From: Pseudomonadota bacterium
GTDB taxonomy: Bacteria > Pseudomonadota > Alphaproteobacteria > Acetobacterales > Acetobacteraceae
Reading direction: 5' to 3'
Assembly (NCBI GenBank): GCA_021781835.1
Contig: JAJXWD010000019.1
Location: forward strand, 1 to 45,288
Length of the DNA stretch: 45,288 nt
Shown here: in pieces, positions 21,476-29,874 of the stretch
Layout of the letters: every line of letters starts with the position of its first letter
Position numbering within the stretch: the first letter of the stretch is position 1
The notes under the pieces: generated by a model
Seen by the model: only the letters and a program-made list of their open reading frames with translations
Told to the model about the DNA's origin: nothing
The model's database searches: none
Translations under genes and position numbers: made by a program

Positions 21476-24400
21476 ATGAAGCGCTTTACCGATCTGTTCA
21501 TCAGCCGGCCGGTACTTTCGGTGGCGGTGAGCGTGCTCATCCTCGTGCTGGGGCTGCGCGCGGTGGGCACGCTGCCCGTGCAGCAATTTCCACAAACAGA
21601 AAACGCCACCATCACCATCACCACCAGCTACCCGGGCGCCGCGCCCGACACGGTGGCCGGCTTCGTGACCACGCCCATCGAGCAGGCGGTCGCGCAGGTG
21701 AACGGCATCGACTACATGACCTCGCAAAGCCTGCCCAGCCAGTCGGTCATCACGGTCAATCTCGTCCTCAACCATAACCCCGACGCCGCCCTCACCGAAA
21801 TCCAGGCGCGGGTGAATTCTGTTCTTTCGCAGTTGCCGTCGGGCACCGAGCAGCCCGTCATCGCCCTTCAGATCGGTCAGCAGGTGGATGCGATGTACAT
21901 CGCCTTCCGCTCGGACCAGCTCAAACCCAGCCAGATCACCGATTACGTATCGCGCGTGGCCCAGCCGGCCTTGCAGGCCGTGCCGGGCGTCCAGACGGCC
22001 GAAATTCTGGGGGAGCAGAATTTCGCCATGCGCATCTGGCTCGATCCAGCCAAGCTCGCGGCTTATGGCCTCACCGCCACCGATGTCTGGACCGCCCTGG
22101 CGGCCAACAACTTCATCGCCGCGCTCGGCAACACCAAGGGCGAGACCACGCAGATCACGCTGGTCGCCTCGACCGAGCTGCACTCGGCCGCTCAATTCAA
22201 GCGGCTCATTCTCAAGCAGCAAAACGGCGCGCTGGTGCGGCTCCAGGATGTCGCCACCGTCGAGCTGGGCGGCGACACCTATGAGCAGGATGTCAGCTTC
22301 GACAACAAGCCTGGCATTTATGTGGGCATCAAGGTCGCCCCCGACGCCAATCTGCTCGATGTGATCGGCGGGGTGCGCAAGGTGTTTCCCCAGGTGCAGG
22401 CCTCGCTGCCCACGGGGCTGCGCGCCACCATCGTCTATGACAGCACCGAATTCGTGCATGCCTCCATCCGCGAGGTGGTTGAGGCGCTGATCGAGGCGCT
22501 GGGCATCGTCACGCTGGTGGTGTTCGCTTTTCTGGGTTCGCCGCGCTCGGTGCTCATCCCCGTGGTGGCCATTCCGCTCTCGCTGATCGGCGCCTTCGCC
22601 ATGATGGCGGTGCTGGGGTTTTCCATCAACCTGCTCACGCTGCTGGCGCTGGTGCTGGCCATCGGGCTGGTGGTCGATGACGCGATCATCGTGGTCGAAA
22701 ACGTCAACCGTCACCTGGATTTAGGCGAAACGCCACTGCAGGCCGCGCGCCAGGCGGCCGGCGAGCTGGCCGGGCCGATTGTCGCCATGACCGTGGTGCT
22801 GATCGCGGTTTACGTGCCGATCGGCTTCCAATCCGGGCTGACGGGCGCGCTCTTCACCGAGTTCGCCTTCACCCTGGCCGGTTCGGTGACCATTTCGGCG
22901 CTGGTCGCCCTCACCCTCACGCCCATGCTCTCCTCGCGCTTCCTGCGCCATATCGACCGCGAGCAGCCCAACTGGGAAGGGCGGATGATCTCGGTCATCG
23001 ACCATATTTTCGAGGTCGTGCACAAGCGCTACACGAGGGCGCTGGGCCTGAGTCTGGACACGGTGCCGGTCACCATCGCCTTTGCCGCCATCATTTTGGG
23101 GTCGATCTATTTTCTCGCCTCGGGCGCCAAGTCGGAGCTGGCGCCGATCGAGGATCAGGGGCTGGTGCTGTTTTCCGCCACCAACGCGCCCGACGCCACG
23201 GTGCAGGCCGATGCGGTCTGGGACCGGGCGATCAATGCGCGCATTCTCAAAACCAAGGGCGTCGCCCACACGTTTCAGTTCAACGTGCCGGGGCAGGATT
23301 TTCTGGGCGCGGTGCTCAAGCCCTGGGGCGAGCGGCCCAATGCCACGATCCTCCAGACCGAGCTGCAAAATCTCGTGAACAGCGAGGATCCGGGCCAGCA
23401 GGTGGCGGCCTTCCCGCTGCCGCCCTTGCCCGGCTCGCAGGGCTTCCCCGTGCAGTTCGTCATCAAAACCACCGATGGCTTTGACGCCCTCTATCCCCGC
23501 GTCCAGGCTTTGCTGGCGGCCGCCAAGGCCAGCGGCAAATTCGTGTTCCTCGACTCAGACCTCAAGCTCGACCAGCCCCAGGCCAGCGTGGTGATAGACC
23601 GTGACAAGGCGGCGGCGCTGGGGCTGAACATGAGCCAGATCGGCGCGGCCCTGGGCGAGGCGCTGGGCGGCGGCTATGTCAATTATTTCGACCTCGACGG
23701 CCGCTCCTACAAGGTCATTCCGCAGGTGGACCGTCAGGCCCGGCTCAACGTCGCCGACCTCAACCATTATTACATCGCCAATATCAACGGCGTTAACGTG
23801 CCGCTCTCCTCGGTCGCCCATATCCAGATGACCGTCATCCCCGAGAGCATCAACCATTTCCAGCAGCAAAATTCGGCGACCATCGAAGGCGTGATCGCGC
23901 CCGGCGTGGCGCAGGCCGATGCGCTGAAAACCTTGCAGGATCTGGCGGCCAAAGACCTCGCCCCCACCGACACGCTCGATTATGGCGGGCAGTTGCGCCA
24001 ATATGTGCAGACCTCAAACGCCTTTGTGCTCACCTTCGTCTTTGCCGTCATCATCATTTTTCTGGCGCTCGCGGCCCTGTTCAACTCGTTCCGCGATCCG
24101 CTGATCATCCTGGTGAGCGTGCCGATGTCGATCGCCGGGGCGCTGATCTTCATCTATCTCGGCTTCAATAATCTCAGCCTCAACATCTACACCGAGGTCG
24201 GGCTGGTGACATTGATGGGCCTGGTCTCCAAGCACGGCATCCTGATGGTCGAGGTCGCCAACGAGGCGCGCCTGACCGGCATGGAAAAACGCCAAGCCAT
24301 CGAATACGCCGCCAATATCCGTTTGCGCCCGATCCTGATGACCACCTCCGCCATGGTGCTGGGGGTGGTGCCGCTGATTTTCGCCTCTGGCGCCGGCGCG

Positions 24401-24529
24401 GCCTCGCGCTTCGCCATGGGCACGGTCATCGGCGCCGGGCTGTCCATCGGCACGTTGTTCACGCTGTTTGTGGTGCCGGCGGTCTATATGCTGCTGGCGG
24501 ACAAGCACGAAACCGAATCGGCCGGCTGA
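21476..24529 (+). CDS. RND multidrug efflux permease (AcrB/MexF-like, HAE-1)
   Basis: Proton-driven inner membrane pump of 1017 residues. The N-terminal start FTDLFISRPVLSVAVSVLIL is standard, as is the first periplasmic porter section (ATITITTSYPGAAPDTV). The proton relay carries two adjacent Asp at about residues 401-402 in IGLVVDDAIIVVENV. The second half repeats the layout, with SKHGILMVEVANEARLTG and the final helices GTVIGAGLSIGTLFTLFVVP. Hydrophobe/amphiphile substrates are likely from the family; the exact drugs cannot be inferred. It ends the efflux operon; its stop converges on the Flp pilin gene, 18 bases away. Confidence 0.96.
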   Translation: MKRFTDLFISRPVLSVAVSVLILVLGLRAVGTLPVQQFPQTENATITITTSYPGAAPDTVAGFVTTPIEQAVAQVNGIDYMTSQSLPSQSVITVNLVLNHNPDAALTEIQARVNSVLSQLPSGTEQPVIALQIGQQVDAMYIAFRSDQLKPSQITDYVSRVAQPALQAVPGVQTAEILGEQNFAMRIWLDPAKLAAYGLTATDVWTALAANNFIAALGNTKGETTQITLVASTELHSAAQFKRLILKQQNGALVRLQDVATVELGGDTYEQDVSFDNKPGIYVGIKVAPDANLLDVIGGVRKVFPQVQASLPTGLRATIVYDSTEFVHASIREVVEALIEALGIVTLVVFAFLGSPRSVLIPVVAIPLSLIGAFAMMAVLGFSINLLTLLALVLAIGLVVDDAIIVVENVNRHLDLGETPLQAARQAAGELAGPIVAMTVVLIAVYVPIGFQSGLTGALFTEFAFTLAGSVTISALVALTLTPMLSSRFLRHIDREQPNWEGRMISVIDHIFEVVHKRYTRALGLSLDTVPVTIAFAAIILGSIYFLASGAKSELAPIEDQGLVLFSATNAPDATVQADAVWDRAINARILKTKGVAHTFQFNVPGQDFLGAVLKPWGERPNATILQTELQNLVNSEDPGQQVAAFPLPPLPGSQGFPVQFVIKTTDGFDALYPRVQALLAAAKASGKFVFLDSDLKLDQPQASVVIDRDKAAALGLNMSQIGAALGEALGGGYVNYFDLDGRSYKVIPQVDRQARLNVADLNHYYIANINGVNVPLSSVAHIQMTVIPESINHFQQQNSATIEGVIAPGVAQADALKTLQDLAAKDLAPTDTLDYGGQLRQYVQTSNAFVLTFVFAVIIIFLALAALFNSFRDPLIILVSVPMSIAGALIFIYLGFNNLSLNIYTEVGLVTLMGLVSKHGILMVEVANEARLTGMEKRQAIEYAANIRLRPILMTTSAMVLGVVPLIFASGAGAASRFAMGTVIGAGLSIGTLFTLFVVPAVYMLLADKHETESAG

Positions 24530-24547
24530 GCGCCACCCGCCTGAGGC

Positions 24548-24724
24548 TCAAAGCTCCGAGGCCACTTGGCCGAACGTGATGGCCAAAGACCCGCCGATCG
24601 ATTTCGCGCCACCCAGCACCGCGATGGCCATGGCCACGGCGATCATCGCATATTCAATGGAGGTGACCGCGCGGCGGTCGGCGCGCAGCAGGGTGAGACC
24701 GGTCAGCAGATAAGAGATCAGCAT
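24548..24724 (-). CDS. Flp/Fap family type IVb pilin
   Basis: A 58-residue prepilin read by hand on the minus strand, from ATG 24724 to TGA 24548. The short leader MLISYLLTGLTLLRADRRA is followed by the pilin core VTSIEYAMIAVAMAIAVLGG, with Glu at +5 and Tyr at +6 after the likely cleavage point. The residue before the cut is Ala rather than the usual Gly. The remainder, KSIGGSLAITFGQVASEL, matches the end of short Flp pilins. Such pilins are exported by Tad systems for adhesion. No tad/cpa genes lie in this window, so it is an isolated copy. It converges on the efflux pump gene. Confidence 0.85.
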   Translation of the reverse strand: MLISYLLTGLTLLRADRRAVTSIEYAMIAVAMAIAVLGGAKSIGGSLAITFGQVASEL

Positions 24725-24993
24725 TTTTCTGTGCCTATCGAATGAAGCTTATCATTTGATGAACAGGCGGATGCGGGGGTGTGGTTCGATCATTATAAGC
24801 CATCCTGCTTGCGGGGTGTTATTTATTCTCAGTCAAAGCTTGGTGATGGTTTTTCAGCCTCGCCGGGCTCTAAGGCGGGCGGGGGCGGACGGCAAGGCGC
24901 CCGGCCCTGACATTTCCGTGAGGGGTATCACGTCTTTGTGAGCGAGCATTTAATCTTCCATTAAACCTGAAGTCGTGGCACGTTTGGCGTGTC
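24725..24993 (+). promoter_or_regulatory. Intergenic region before radC with a possible promoter
   Basis: These 269 bases between the divergent pilin and radC starts contain no convincing gene. A possible radC promoter is TTGTGA (24936-24941) and CATTAA (24959-24964) with a 17-base spacer, about 29 bases before the radC ATG. A region of lower GC (24721-24850) lies in front of the pilin and may hold its promoter. Just before radC, GGCACG and CGTGTC form a weak stem. Confidence 0.35.
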
Positions 24994-25749
24994 ATGCGTG
25001 GTAAACGTACAATTAACGGTTTCGCCGATCTGTCGGTGCCCGCTTCCCTCTCGCCCGAGATCCGGCCCGAGCGTCCGGCCGTGGGGGTGGAGGGGCATCG
25101 CGCGCGGCTGCGTCAGCGCCTGCTCGCCGCCGGGCCGGAAGCGCTGGGCGAGCATGAGCTGATCGAGATGGTGCTGTTCCTGGCCCTGCCGCGGCGCGAC
25201 ACCAAGCCCATCGCCCGTGATTTGCTGGCCCGCTTCGGCTCGTTCGGCAATGTCATCTCGGCCAGCGTCGCCGAGCTGCTGGAGATCGAGGGCATGGGCG
25301 AGGCCGGGGTGGCCGCGCTCAAGACCGTTCAGGCGGCGGGCCAGAAACTGGCCAAGGCCGAGGTGCTCTACCGCCCCGTGCTCTCCAACTGGGACCGGCT
25401 GATGGAATATCTCCAGGCCGTGCTGGCGCGCGAGAAAATCGAGCAATTCCGCGTGTTGTTTCTAGATAACCGCAACCGCCTGCTGGCCGATGTGCCCCAG
25501 GCCAAGGGTACCGTGAACCACACCCCCGTCTATCCGCGCGAGGTGGTGAAGCGCGCGCTGGAGCTGCACGCCACCGCCATGATTTTGGTGCACAACCACC
25601 CGAGCGGCGATCCCTCTCCCTCGGAAGATGACATCGTCATGACCAAGGAGATCAAGCGCGCCGCCCAGGCGCTGTCCATCGTGCTGCACGACCATGTCAT
25701 CGTCGGCAACGGCACCTGGCTCAGCTTCAAGAAAGCGGGGTTTTTATGA
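24994..25749 (+). CDS. radC: RadC-like JAB/JAMM domain protein
   Basis: A 251-residue RadC family member. Despite the name, a direct DNA repair role is doubtful; the C-terminal part is a JAMM-type metalloprotease-like domain. Residues 30-110 hold a helix-hairpin-helix region (ELIEMVLFLALPRRDTKPIA ... EIEGMGEAGVAALK). The metal-binding motif HNHPSGDPSPSEDD is near residue 200, preceded by the conserved YPREVVKRALELHA. The ATG at 24994 gives an N-terminus slightly longer than usual. It converges with the methyltransferase gene, overlapping it by six bases at the stops. Confidence 0.93.
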   Translation: MRGKRTINGFADLSVPASLSPEIRPERPAVGVEGHRARLRQRLLAAGPEALGEHELIEMVLFLALPRRDTKPIARDLLARFGSFGNVISASVAELLEIEGMGEAGVAALKTVQAAGQKLAKAEVLYRPVLSNWDRLMEYLQAVLAREKIEQFRVLFLDNRNRLLADVPQAKGTVNHTPVYPREVVKRALELHATAMILVHNHPSGDPSPSEDDIVMTKEIKRAAQALSIVLHDHVIVGNGTWLSFKKAGFL

Positions 25750-26523
25750 AGGCGCCCAGCCCGTGAGAATCCCGAGTTTCAGCGGCATCGGCACGCGCCC
25801 CTCCCGCACGGGCAGGCGGGAGAGCGCCAGCGGAAACAGCGCGCGCGGCGGGGTGAGCCGGGCGCGGGCGCTGAGCGCGTTGGTCTCGCCGGCCTGGCGC
25901 AGATCGTGCAGCAGCGTGAGCGGGGTGCGGTATGAGAGGGTGATCTCCTCGAGATCGGCCACCGGCAGGGCAAACCCGGCCCGTTGCAGCAGCCCGGCCA
26001 CATCGCGCAGCTCGGGATATGGCGAGACACGCGGGCTCACTCGCCCGGTCAGCGTCTCCTCGGCCTCGAGCAGGGCCTCGCGCAGCGGCTGGAGCGTGCC
26101 GAGCAGCGGCACGGAGGCCAGAAACAGCCCATCTGGCCGCAGCGCGCGGCGCAGCTGGATGAGCGCGCCGGGCAGATCGTCGAGCCAATGCAGGCTGAGC
26201 GGCGCGATGATCAAATCAAACGCCGCCGGGGGCAGGGCGAAATCCGCCGGGTTGGTGATGAGGTGCGCGGGCCCTGGGGCGTTTTCGAGCCAGGCGGGCG
26301 TGAACTCGGCCGAGGTCACGCGCAGCCCCCGCGCGGCCAGCAGCGGCGCGGTCAGGCCGCGGCCGCCAAAATCCAGCGCGTCTTCAAAGTGGCGGCTGGT
26401 GTCGTCGAGCCGCTCGATCAGCCGGGCGGAGAGGTCTTCGAGCACCGGCGCGATGGCGGCAAAGCCCCGCGCGGCGCGCGCGCGGTGCTTGGTCAGGGCG
26501 TCGAAATCAAAAAGTGGAAGCAC
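25744..26523 (-). CDS. SAM-dependent methyltransferase (BioC/NDUFAF5-like)
   Basis: A 259-residue class I methyltransferase. The SAM-binding region reads DDTSRHFEDALDFGGRGLTA at motif I, later FDLIIAPLSLHWLDDLPGAL and LRRALRPDGLFLASVPLLGT. This pattern and the neighbourhood with comF and grxC fit the alphaproteobacterial relative of mitochondrial complex I assembly factor NDUFAF5; BioC is the alternative. The motif I glycines (DFGGRG) are close to the standard form. The start is GTG 26523 with AGGGG upstream. Its first base is directly next to the ATG of comF on the other strand, leaving no gap between the two start codons. Confidence 0.85.
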   Translation of the reverse strand: MLPLFDFDALTKHRARAARGFAAIAPVLEDLSARLIERLDDTSRHFEDALDFGGRGLTAPLLAARGLRVTSAEFTPAWLENAPGPAHLITNPADFALPPAAFDLIIAPLSLHWLDDLPGALIQLRRALRPDGLFLASVPLLGTLQPLREALLEAEETLTGRVSPRVSPYPELRDVAGLLQRAGFALPVADLEEITLSYRTPLTLLHDLRQAGETNALSARARLTPPRALFPLALSRLPVREGRVPMPLKLGILTGWAPS

Positions 26524-27279
26524 ATGAAACCCCTGTTGCGATGGATGCTGGATACTGTGTTGCCGCCCTCTTGTCTCGCCTGCGATGCGCCGGTCGAGCG
26601 TGAGGGGCAGTTCTGCCTCAACTGTTTTCGCGCGGCCTGTTTCATCACCGCGCCGGTCTGCGCGGTGTGTGGCGTGCCCATGGCGGGGGGCGGCTGTTGC
26701 CCGGCCTGCGAGGCAAAGCCCCGTGCCTTTGCCAGCGCGCGCGCGGCGCTGAGCTACGATGACACCGCCCGCAAACTGCTCCTGCCGCTGAAATATGCCG
26801 ACCACACCGAGGCCGTGCGCGGCCTGGCCGAGCTGATGCGCCGGCCCGGGCGCGAGATGATCGCCGATTGCACCCTGATTGTGCCGGTGCCGCTGCATGT
26901 ATCGCGCCTGCGCGGGCGGCGCTTCAACCAGGCGGCGCTGCTGGCGGTGGCGCTGGCGCGCGCGGCGGCCAGGCCGGTGGATGTCGAGGGGCTGGAGCGC
27001 GTGCGCGCCACCGCCCCGCTCGAGGGGTTGGGCCTCCTGGCCCGCGCGGCCGAATTGTCGGGGGCGATCGCCCCACGGGCGGGGGCGCGGCTGGCGGCTC
27101 AGCGGGTGCTGCTGGTCGATGACGTGATGACTTCTGGCGCCACCGCCGATGAATGTGCCCGCGCCCTGCTGGCGGGCGGCGCGGCGCGGGTGGATGTGCT
27201 GACCGTGGCCCGTGTCGGCTGGCGCGAGCTGCCCCCGCCCGAGGGAATAAAAAGCGCGCCCCGCTTGGGGCTTGCATAG
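26524..27279 (+). CDS. comF: ComF family protein (phosphoribosyltransferase-like)
   Basis: Implicated in DNA uptake and in nucleotide-linked DNA processing in other bacteria. The 251 residues begin with a zinc-binding segment (CLAC at 17-20, CLNC, CAVCG and CCPAC). The phosphoribosyltransferase fold follows, with the PRPP loop LLVDDVMTSGATADEC around residue 197. VPVPLHVSRLRGRRFNQAAL is the typical ComF stretch. ATG 26524 abuts the divergent methyltransferase start, with only GGAAG close in front. It is first of comF-grxC-DUF1178-hpnK. Competence itself cannot be inferred from this gene alone. Confidence 0.93.
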   Translation: MKPLLRWMLDTVLPPSCLACDAPVEREGQFCLNCFRAACFITAPVCAVCGVPMAGGGCCPACEAKPRAFASARAALSYDDTARKLLLPLKYADHTEAVRGLAELMRRPGREMIADCTLIVPVPLHVSRLRGRRFNQAALLAVALARAAARPVDVEGLERVRATAPLEGLGLLARAAELSGAIAPRAGARLAAQRVLLVDDVMTSGATADECARALLAGGAARVDVLTVARVGWRELPPPEGIKSAPRLGLA

Positions 27280-27305
27280 TTTCGCGGCGGCGTTAATTCA
27301 GGCAA

Positions 27306-27563
27306 ATGGCCGAGATCGAAATCTACACCCAGCCTTATTGCCCTTATTGCGCGCGCGCCTTGGCGCTGCTGGCCGAAAAGGGCGTTGCCGTCACCGAAAT
27401 CCACGCCCCCCACGGCACGCCCGAACGCCAAACCGCGATCGCGCGCTCCGGCGGGCGCACCACGGTGCCGCAAATTTTCATCCGTGGCCAGCATATTGGC
27501 GGCTGCGATGATCTGTTCGCCCTTGAGCGCGCGGGCAAGCTGGACGCGCTGCTCGCGCCATGA
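27306..27563 (+). CDS. grxC: Glutaredoxin 3
   Basis: A dithiol glutaredoxin that reduces disulfides using glutathione. All 85 residues form one thioredoxin-like fold: IYTQPYCPYC with the active Cys12 and Cys15, the cis-proline TTVPQIFI, and the glutathione-binding GGCDDL. Length is typical for GrxC. It starts 26 bases after comF, and its stop overlaps the next gene's start as ATGA. Confidence 0.97.
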   Translation: MAEIEIYTQPYCPYCARALALLAEKGVAVTEIHAPHGTPERQTAIARSGGRTTVPQIFIRGQHIGGCDDLFALERAGKLDALLAP

Positions 27564-28015
27564 TCCACTACCAGCTCCGCTGCCCCGAGGCGCATGAATT
27601 CGATGGCTGGTTCAAGGATGCCGCCGGCTTCGAGGCGCAGGTGGCGGCTGGGCTGGTGAACTGCCCGGTCTGCGGCGCGCTCGAGGTCACCCGCGCCCTG
27701 ATGGCCCCGGCGATTCCGCGCAAAGGCCGGGTGAGCGCGATGCCAGAAGCCCCCGCCGAACCGCCCGCCCACCCCCATGCCGGGGGCGTGATACCCGATA
27801 CCGTGCGCGCCGCGCTCTCCAAACTGCGCGAAGAGGTCGAGAAAAACTGCGACTATGTCGGCGGGGATTTTGCCGAGGAGGCGCGGCGCATTCATAGTGG
27901 CGAGGCCGAGGCGCGGGGCATTTACGGCGAAAGCACCGAGGCGGAAGCCGAGGCCCTGGCCGAGGACGGCATCAACTTCGCCCGCATTCCCTGGCTGCCG
28001 CGCTCGGATTCTTGA
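27560..28015 (+). CDS. DUF1178 family protein
   Basis: A 151-residue member of a conserved alphaproteobacterial family of unknown function. The N-terminus MIHYQLRCPEAHEFDGWFKD and the CPVCG pair indicate a zinc ribbon; the C-terminal half has the conserved NCDYVGGDFAEEARRIHSGE and EARGIYGE. A Pro/Ala-rich linker separates the two parts. It overlaps grxC by four bases and lies six bases before hpnK. The association with glutaredoxin and ComF is widely seen in the group, but does not reveal what it does. Confidence 0.93.
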   Translation: MIHYQLRCPEAHEFDGWFKDAAGFEAQVAAGLVNCPVCGALEVTRALMAPAIPRKGRVSAMPEAPAEPPAHPHAGGVIPDTVRAALSKLREEVEKNCDYVGGDFAEEARRIHSGEAEARGIYGESTEAEAEALAEDGINFARIPWLPRSDS

Positions 28016-28020
28016 CCCCG

Positions 28021-28797
28021 ATGACCCGCGAGATCGTATTTTCGGCCGATGATTTCGGCTTGACCCCAGGGGTGAATGAAGCCGTCGAGCGCGCTCATTG
28101 CCAGGGGCGGCTGACCCAGGCGAGCCTGATGGTGGCCGCGCCCTTCGCCGCCGATGCTGTTGCGCGCGCCAAGCGCCTGCCGGGGTTGAAAGTCGGGTTG
28201 CATCTGGTGCTGGTCGAGGGGGATTCGTGTCTGGGCCATGAGCGCCTGCCCTTGATCACCGGCCAAGATGGCCGCTTCCCACCCAACCAGGCGGCCTTGG
28301 GGGTAAAATATTTCTTCTCTCCCCGGGCCCGCCGCCAGCTCCGCGCCGAGATCGAAGCCCAGTTCGCGGCCTTCGCCGCCACCGGGCTTGAGCTGCACCA
28401 CGCCGACGCGCACAAGCATTTCCACCTGCACCCCACCATCGCCGCGCTCATGATCGAGGTGGGCAAACGCCATGGGCTGAAACGCCTGCGCGTGCCCGCC
28501 GAACCGCCCGCGGTGATGAAGGCGCTCGGCGAGCCTGTCGGCTTCGCCGACCATGCGCTCTACGCCTGGACCAAGCTGCTCCGCTGGCAGGCCCGCGGGC
28601 TGGAGTTGCCCGACCAGGTATTCGGCCTCAAATGGTCCGGCCACATGACACCGGCGCGCGTGGCCAAACTGCTGCCCCTCATTCCCCCAGGGCGCACCGA
28701 AATCTACACCCACCCAGCCACATACCGCGACGATGCCCTGCGCACGCTGATGCCCGATTACGAGCACGAAGCCGAATTCGCCGCGCTACTGGACTGA
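28021..28797 (+). CDS. hpnK: Hopanoid biosynthesis-associated deacetylase HpnK (ChbG/YdjC-like)
   Basis: A 258-residue carbohydrate deacetylase of the YdjC/ChbG family, of the HpnK type, thought to deacetylate the N-acetylglucosamine group on hopanoids. The metal-site motifs are SADDFG at residues 8-13 and HADAHKHFHLHP. LTQASLMVAAPFAADAVARA and VGLHLVLVEG fit HpnK rather than a chitooligosaccharide deacetylase. ATG 28021 is used; a TTG overlapping the upstream stop is unlikely. It ends the comF operon at a two-way terminator. Its glycosyltransferase partner HpnI is not in the window, while hpnG and hpnH are 12 kb away. Confidence 0.88.
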   Translation: MTREIVFSADDFGLTPGVNEAVERAHCQGRLTQASLMVAAPFAADAVARAKRLPGLKVGLHLVLVEGDSCLGHERLPLITGQDGRFPPNQAALGVKYFFSPRARRQLRAEIEAQFAAFAATGLELHHADAHKHFHLHPTIAALMIEVGKRHGLKRLRVPAEPPAVMKALGEPVGFADHALYAWTKLLRWQARGLELPDQVFGLKWSGHMTPARVAKLLPLIPPGRTEIYTHPATYRDDALRTLMPDYEHEAEFAALLD

Positions 28798-28821
28798 GGC
28801 GCCGGCACAAGCGGCGCCAAT

Positions 28822-28850
28822 AAAAAACCCCGGCTTTCGCCGGGGTTTTT
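28822..28850. terminator. Two-way intrinsic terminator
   Basis: CCCCGGC (28828-28834) and GCCGGGG (28839-28845) form a perfect stem with loop TTTC, flanked by six A before and five T after. It serves both hpnK on the plus strand and rpsI on the minus strand. Confidence 0.93.
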
Positions 28851-28860
28851 CTGGTGAAGC

Positions 28861-29352
28861 TTAGCGCTTCGAGAACTGGAAGGAGCGGCGGGCCTTCGGC
28901 TTGCCGTACTTTTTACGCTCAACCATGCGCGGGTCACGGGTGAGGAAGCCGGCGGCCTTGAGGATGCCGCGCAGTTCGGGCTCATAGAGCGAGAGGGCGC
29001 GCGAGATGCCGTGGCGGACAGCGCCGGCCTGGCCCGAGAGGCCGCCGCCGGTCACGGTGGCGTACACATCGAACTGGTTATAGCGATCGGCCACCAGGAA
29101 GGGCTGGGTGATCAGCATGCGCAGCACGGGGCGGGCGAAATACACCGGCGCCTTCTTGCCATTAATGATGATCTCGCCCTTGCCGGGCTTCACCCACACG
29201 CGGGCGATGGCGTTCTTGCGGCGGCCGGTGCCATAGGAGCGGCCGAGCGCATCGCGCTTGGGCTCACGCTTGGGGGCTTCGGCGGGGGTGCCCGCGGCGG
29301 CGGCGGCGGTCAGGTCCTTCAGACCGGCGAAAGCGTTGTTGGTCGCGGACAT
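28861..29352 (-). CDS. rpsI: 30S ribosomal protein S9
   Basis: Small-subunit protein whose C-terminal tail reaches the P-site tRNA. The 163 residues have a poorly conserved, Ala-rich leader of about 35 residues usual in alphaproteobacteria. The S9 core follows: [39 protein letters not shown], and the C-terminal [11 protein letters not shown], which should end in the Lys-Arg that contacts tRNA. It starts three bases after the rplM stop, the standard rplM-rpsI operon. Confidence 0.98.
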   Translation of the reverse strand: MSATNNAFAGLKDLTAAAAAGTPAEAPKREPKRDALGRSYGTGRRKNAIARVWVKPGKGEIIINGKKAPVYFARPVLRMLITQPFLVADRYNQFDVYATVTGGGLSGQAGAVRHGISRALSLYEPELRGILKAAGFLTRDPRMVERKKYGKPKARRSFQFSKR

Positions 29353-29355
29353 CGA

Positions 29356-29820
29356 TTAGGCCCTCTTGTTCTTGGAGTTCAGCGCGCCGACATCGAGCGA
29401 CTTCGGCTGCTGCGCGGCGTGCGGGTGCTCAGGCCCGGCATAGACGTAGAGATTTTTCATCTGCTGGCGCTGCAGGGGGCCGCGGGTGATCATGCGCTCA
29501 ACCGCCTTTTCCACCACCGACTGGGGGTTCTTGCTGGCCAGGCGCTCCTTGATGGTGCGGCCCTTGATGCCACCCGCATAGCCGGTGTGATAATAAAACA
29601 CCGAATCGGTCAGCTTCTTGCCGGTCACCTTCACCTTTTCGGCATTGATGACGACAATATTGTCACCGCAATCGACATGCGGGGTAAAAATCGCCTTGTG
29701 CTTGCCGCGCAGACGGTTGGCTACAATAGCGGCCAGGCGGCCCAGAACCAGGCCTTCGGCGTCGATCAGGACCCAGTCCTTCTTCACGTCCGCCGGTTTG
29801 ATGGAGAGCGTCGTTTTCAT
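29356..29820 (-). CDS. rplM: 50S ribosomal protein L13
   Basis: Early assembly protein of the large subunit. The 154 residues show the L13 pattern: [40 protein letters not shown] and the signature [20 protein letters not shown]. Length is normal. The gene is followed by rpsI, and a 54-base gap separates it from the epimerase upstream; a GGGG/CCCC stem (29861-29885) lies in that gap. Confidence 0.98.
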   Translation of the reverse strand: MKTTLSIKPADVKKDWVLIDAEGLVLGRLAAIVANRLRGKHKAIFTPHVDCGDNIVVINAEKVKVTGKKLTDSVFYYHTGYAGGIKGRTIKERLASKNPQSVVEKAVERMITRGPLQRQQMKNLYVYAGPEHPHAAQQPKSLDVGALNSKNKRA

Positions 29821-29874
29821 AATTCACCCAAGTAAACCAAGTGGCGGGGCTTATGGGTGCAAACCCCCCATAGG

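Noticed and set aside
24756-24941. A 61-codon frame between the pilin and radC
   Set aside because: No ribosome binding site, poor codon bias, and residues without pattern; it overlaps the likely radC promoter.
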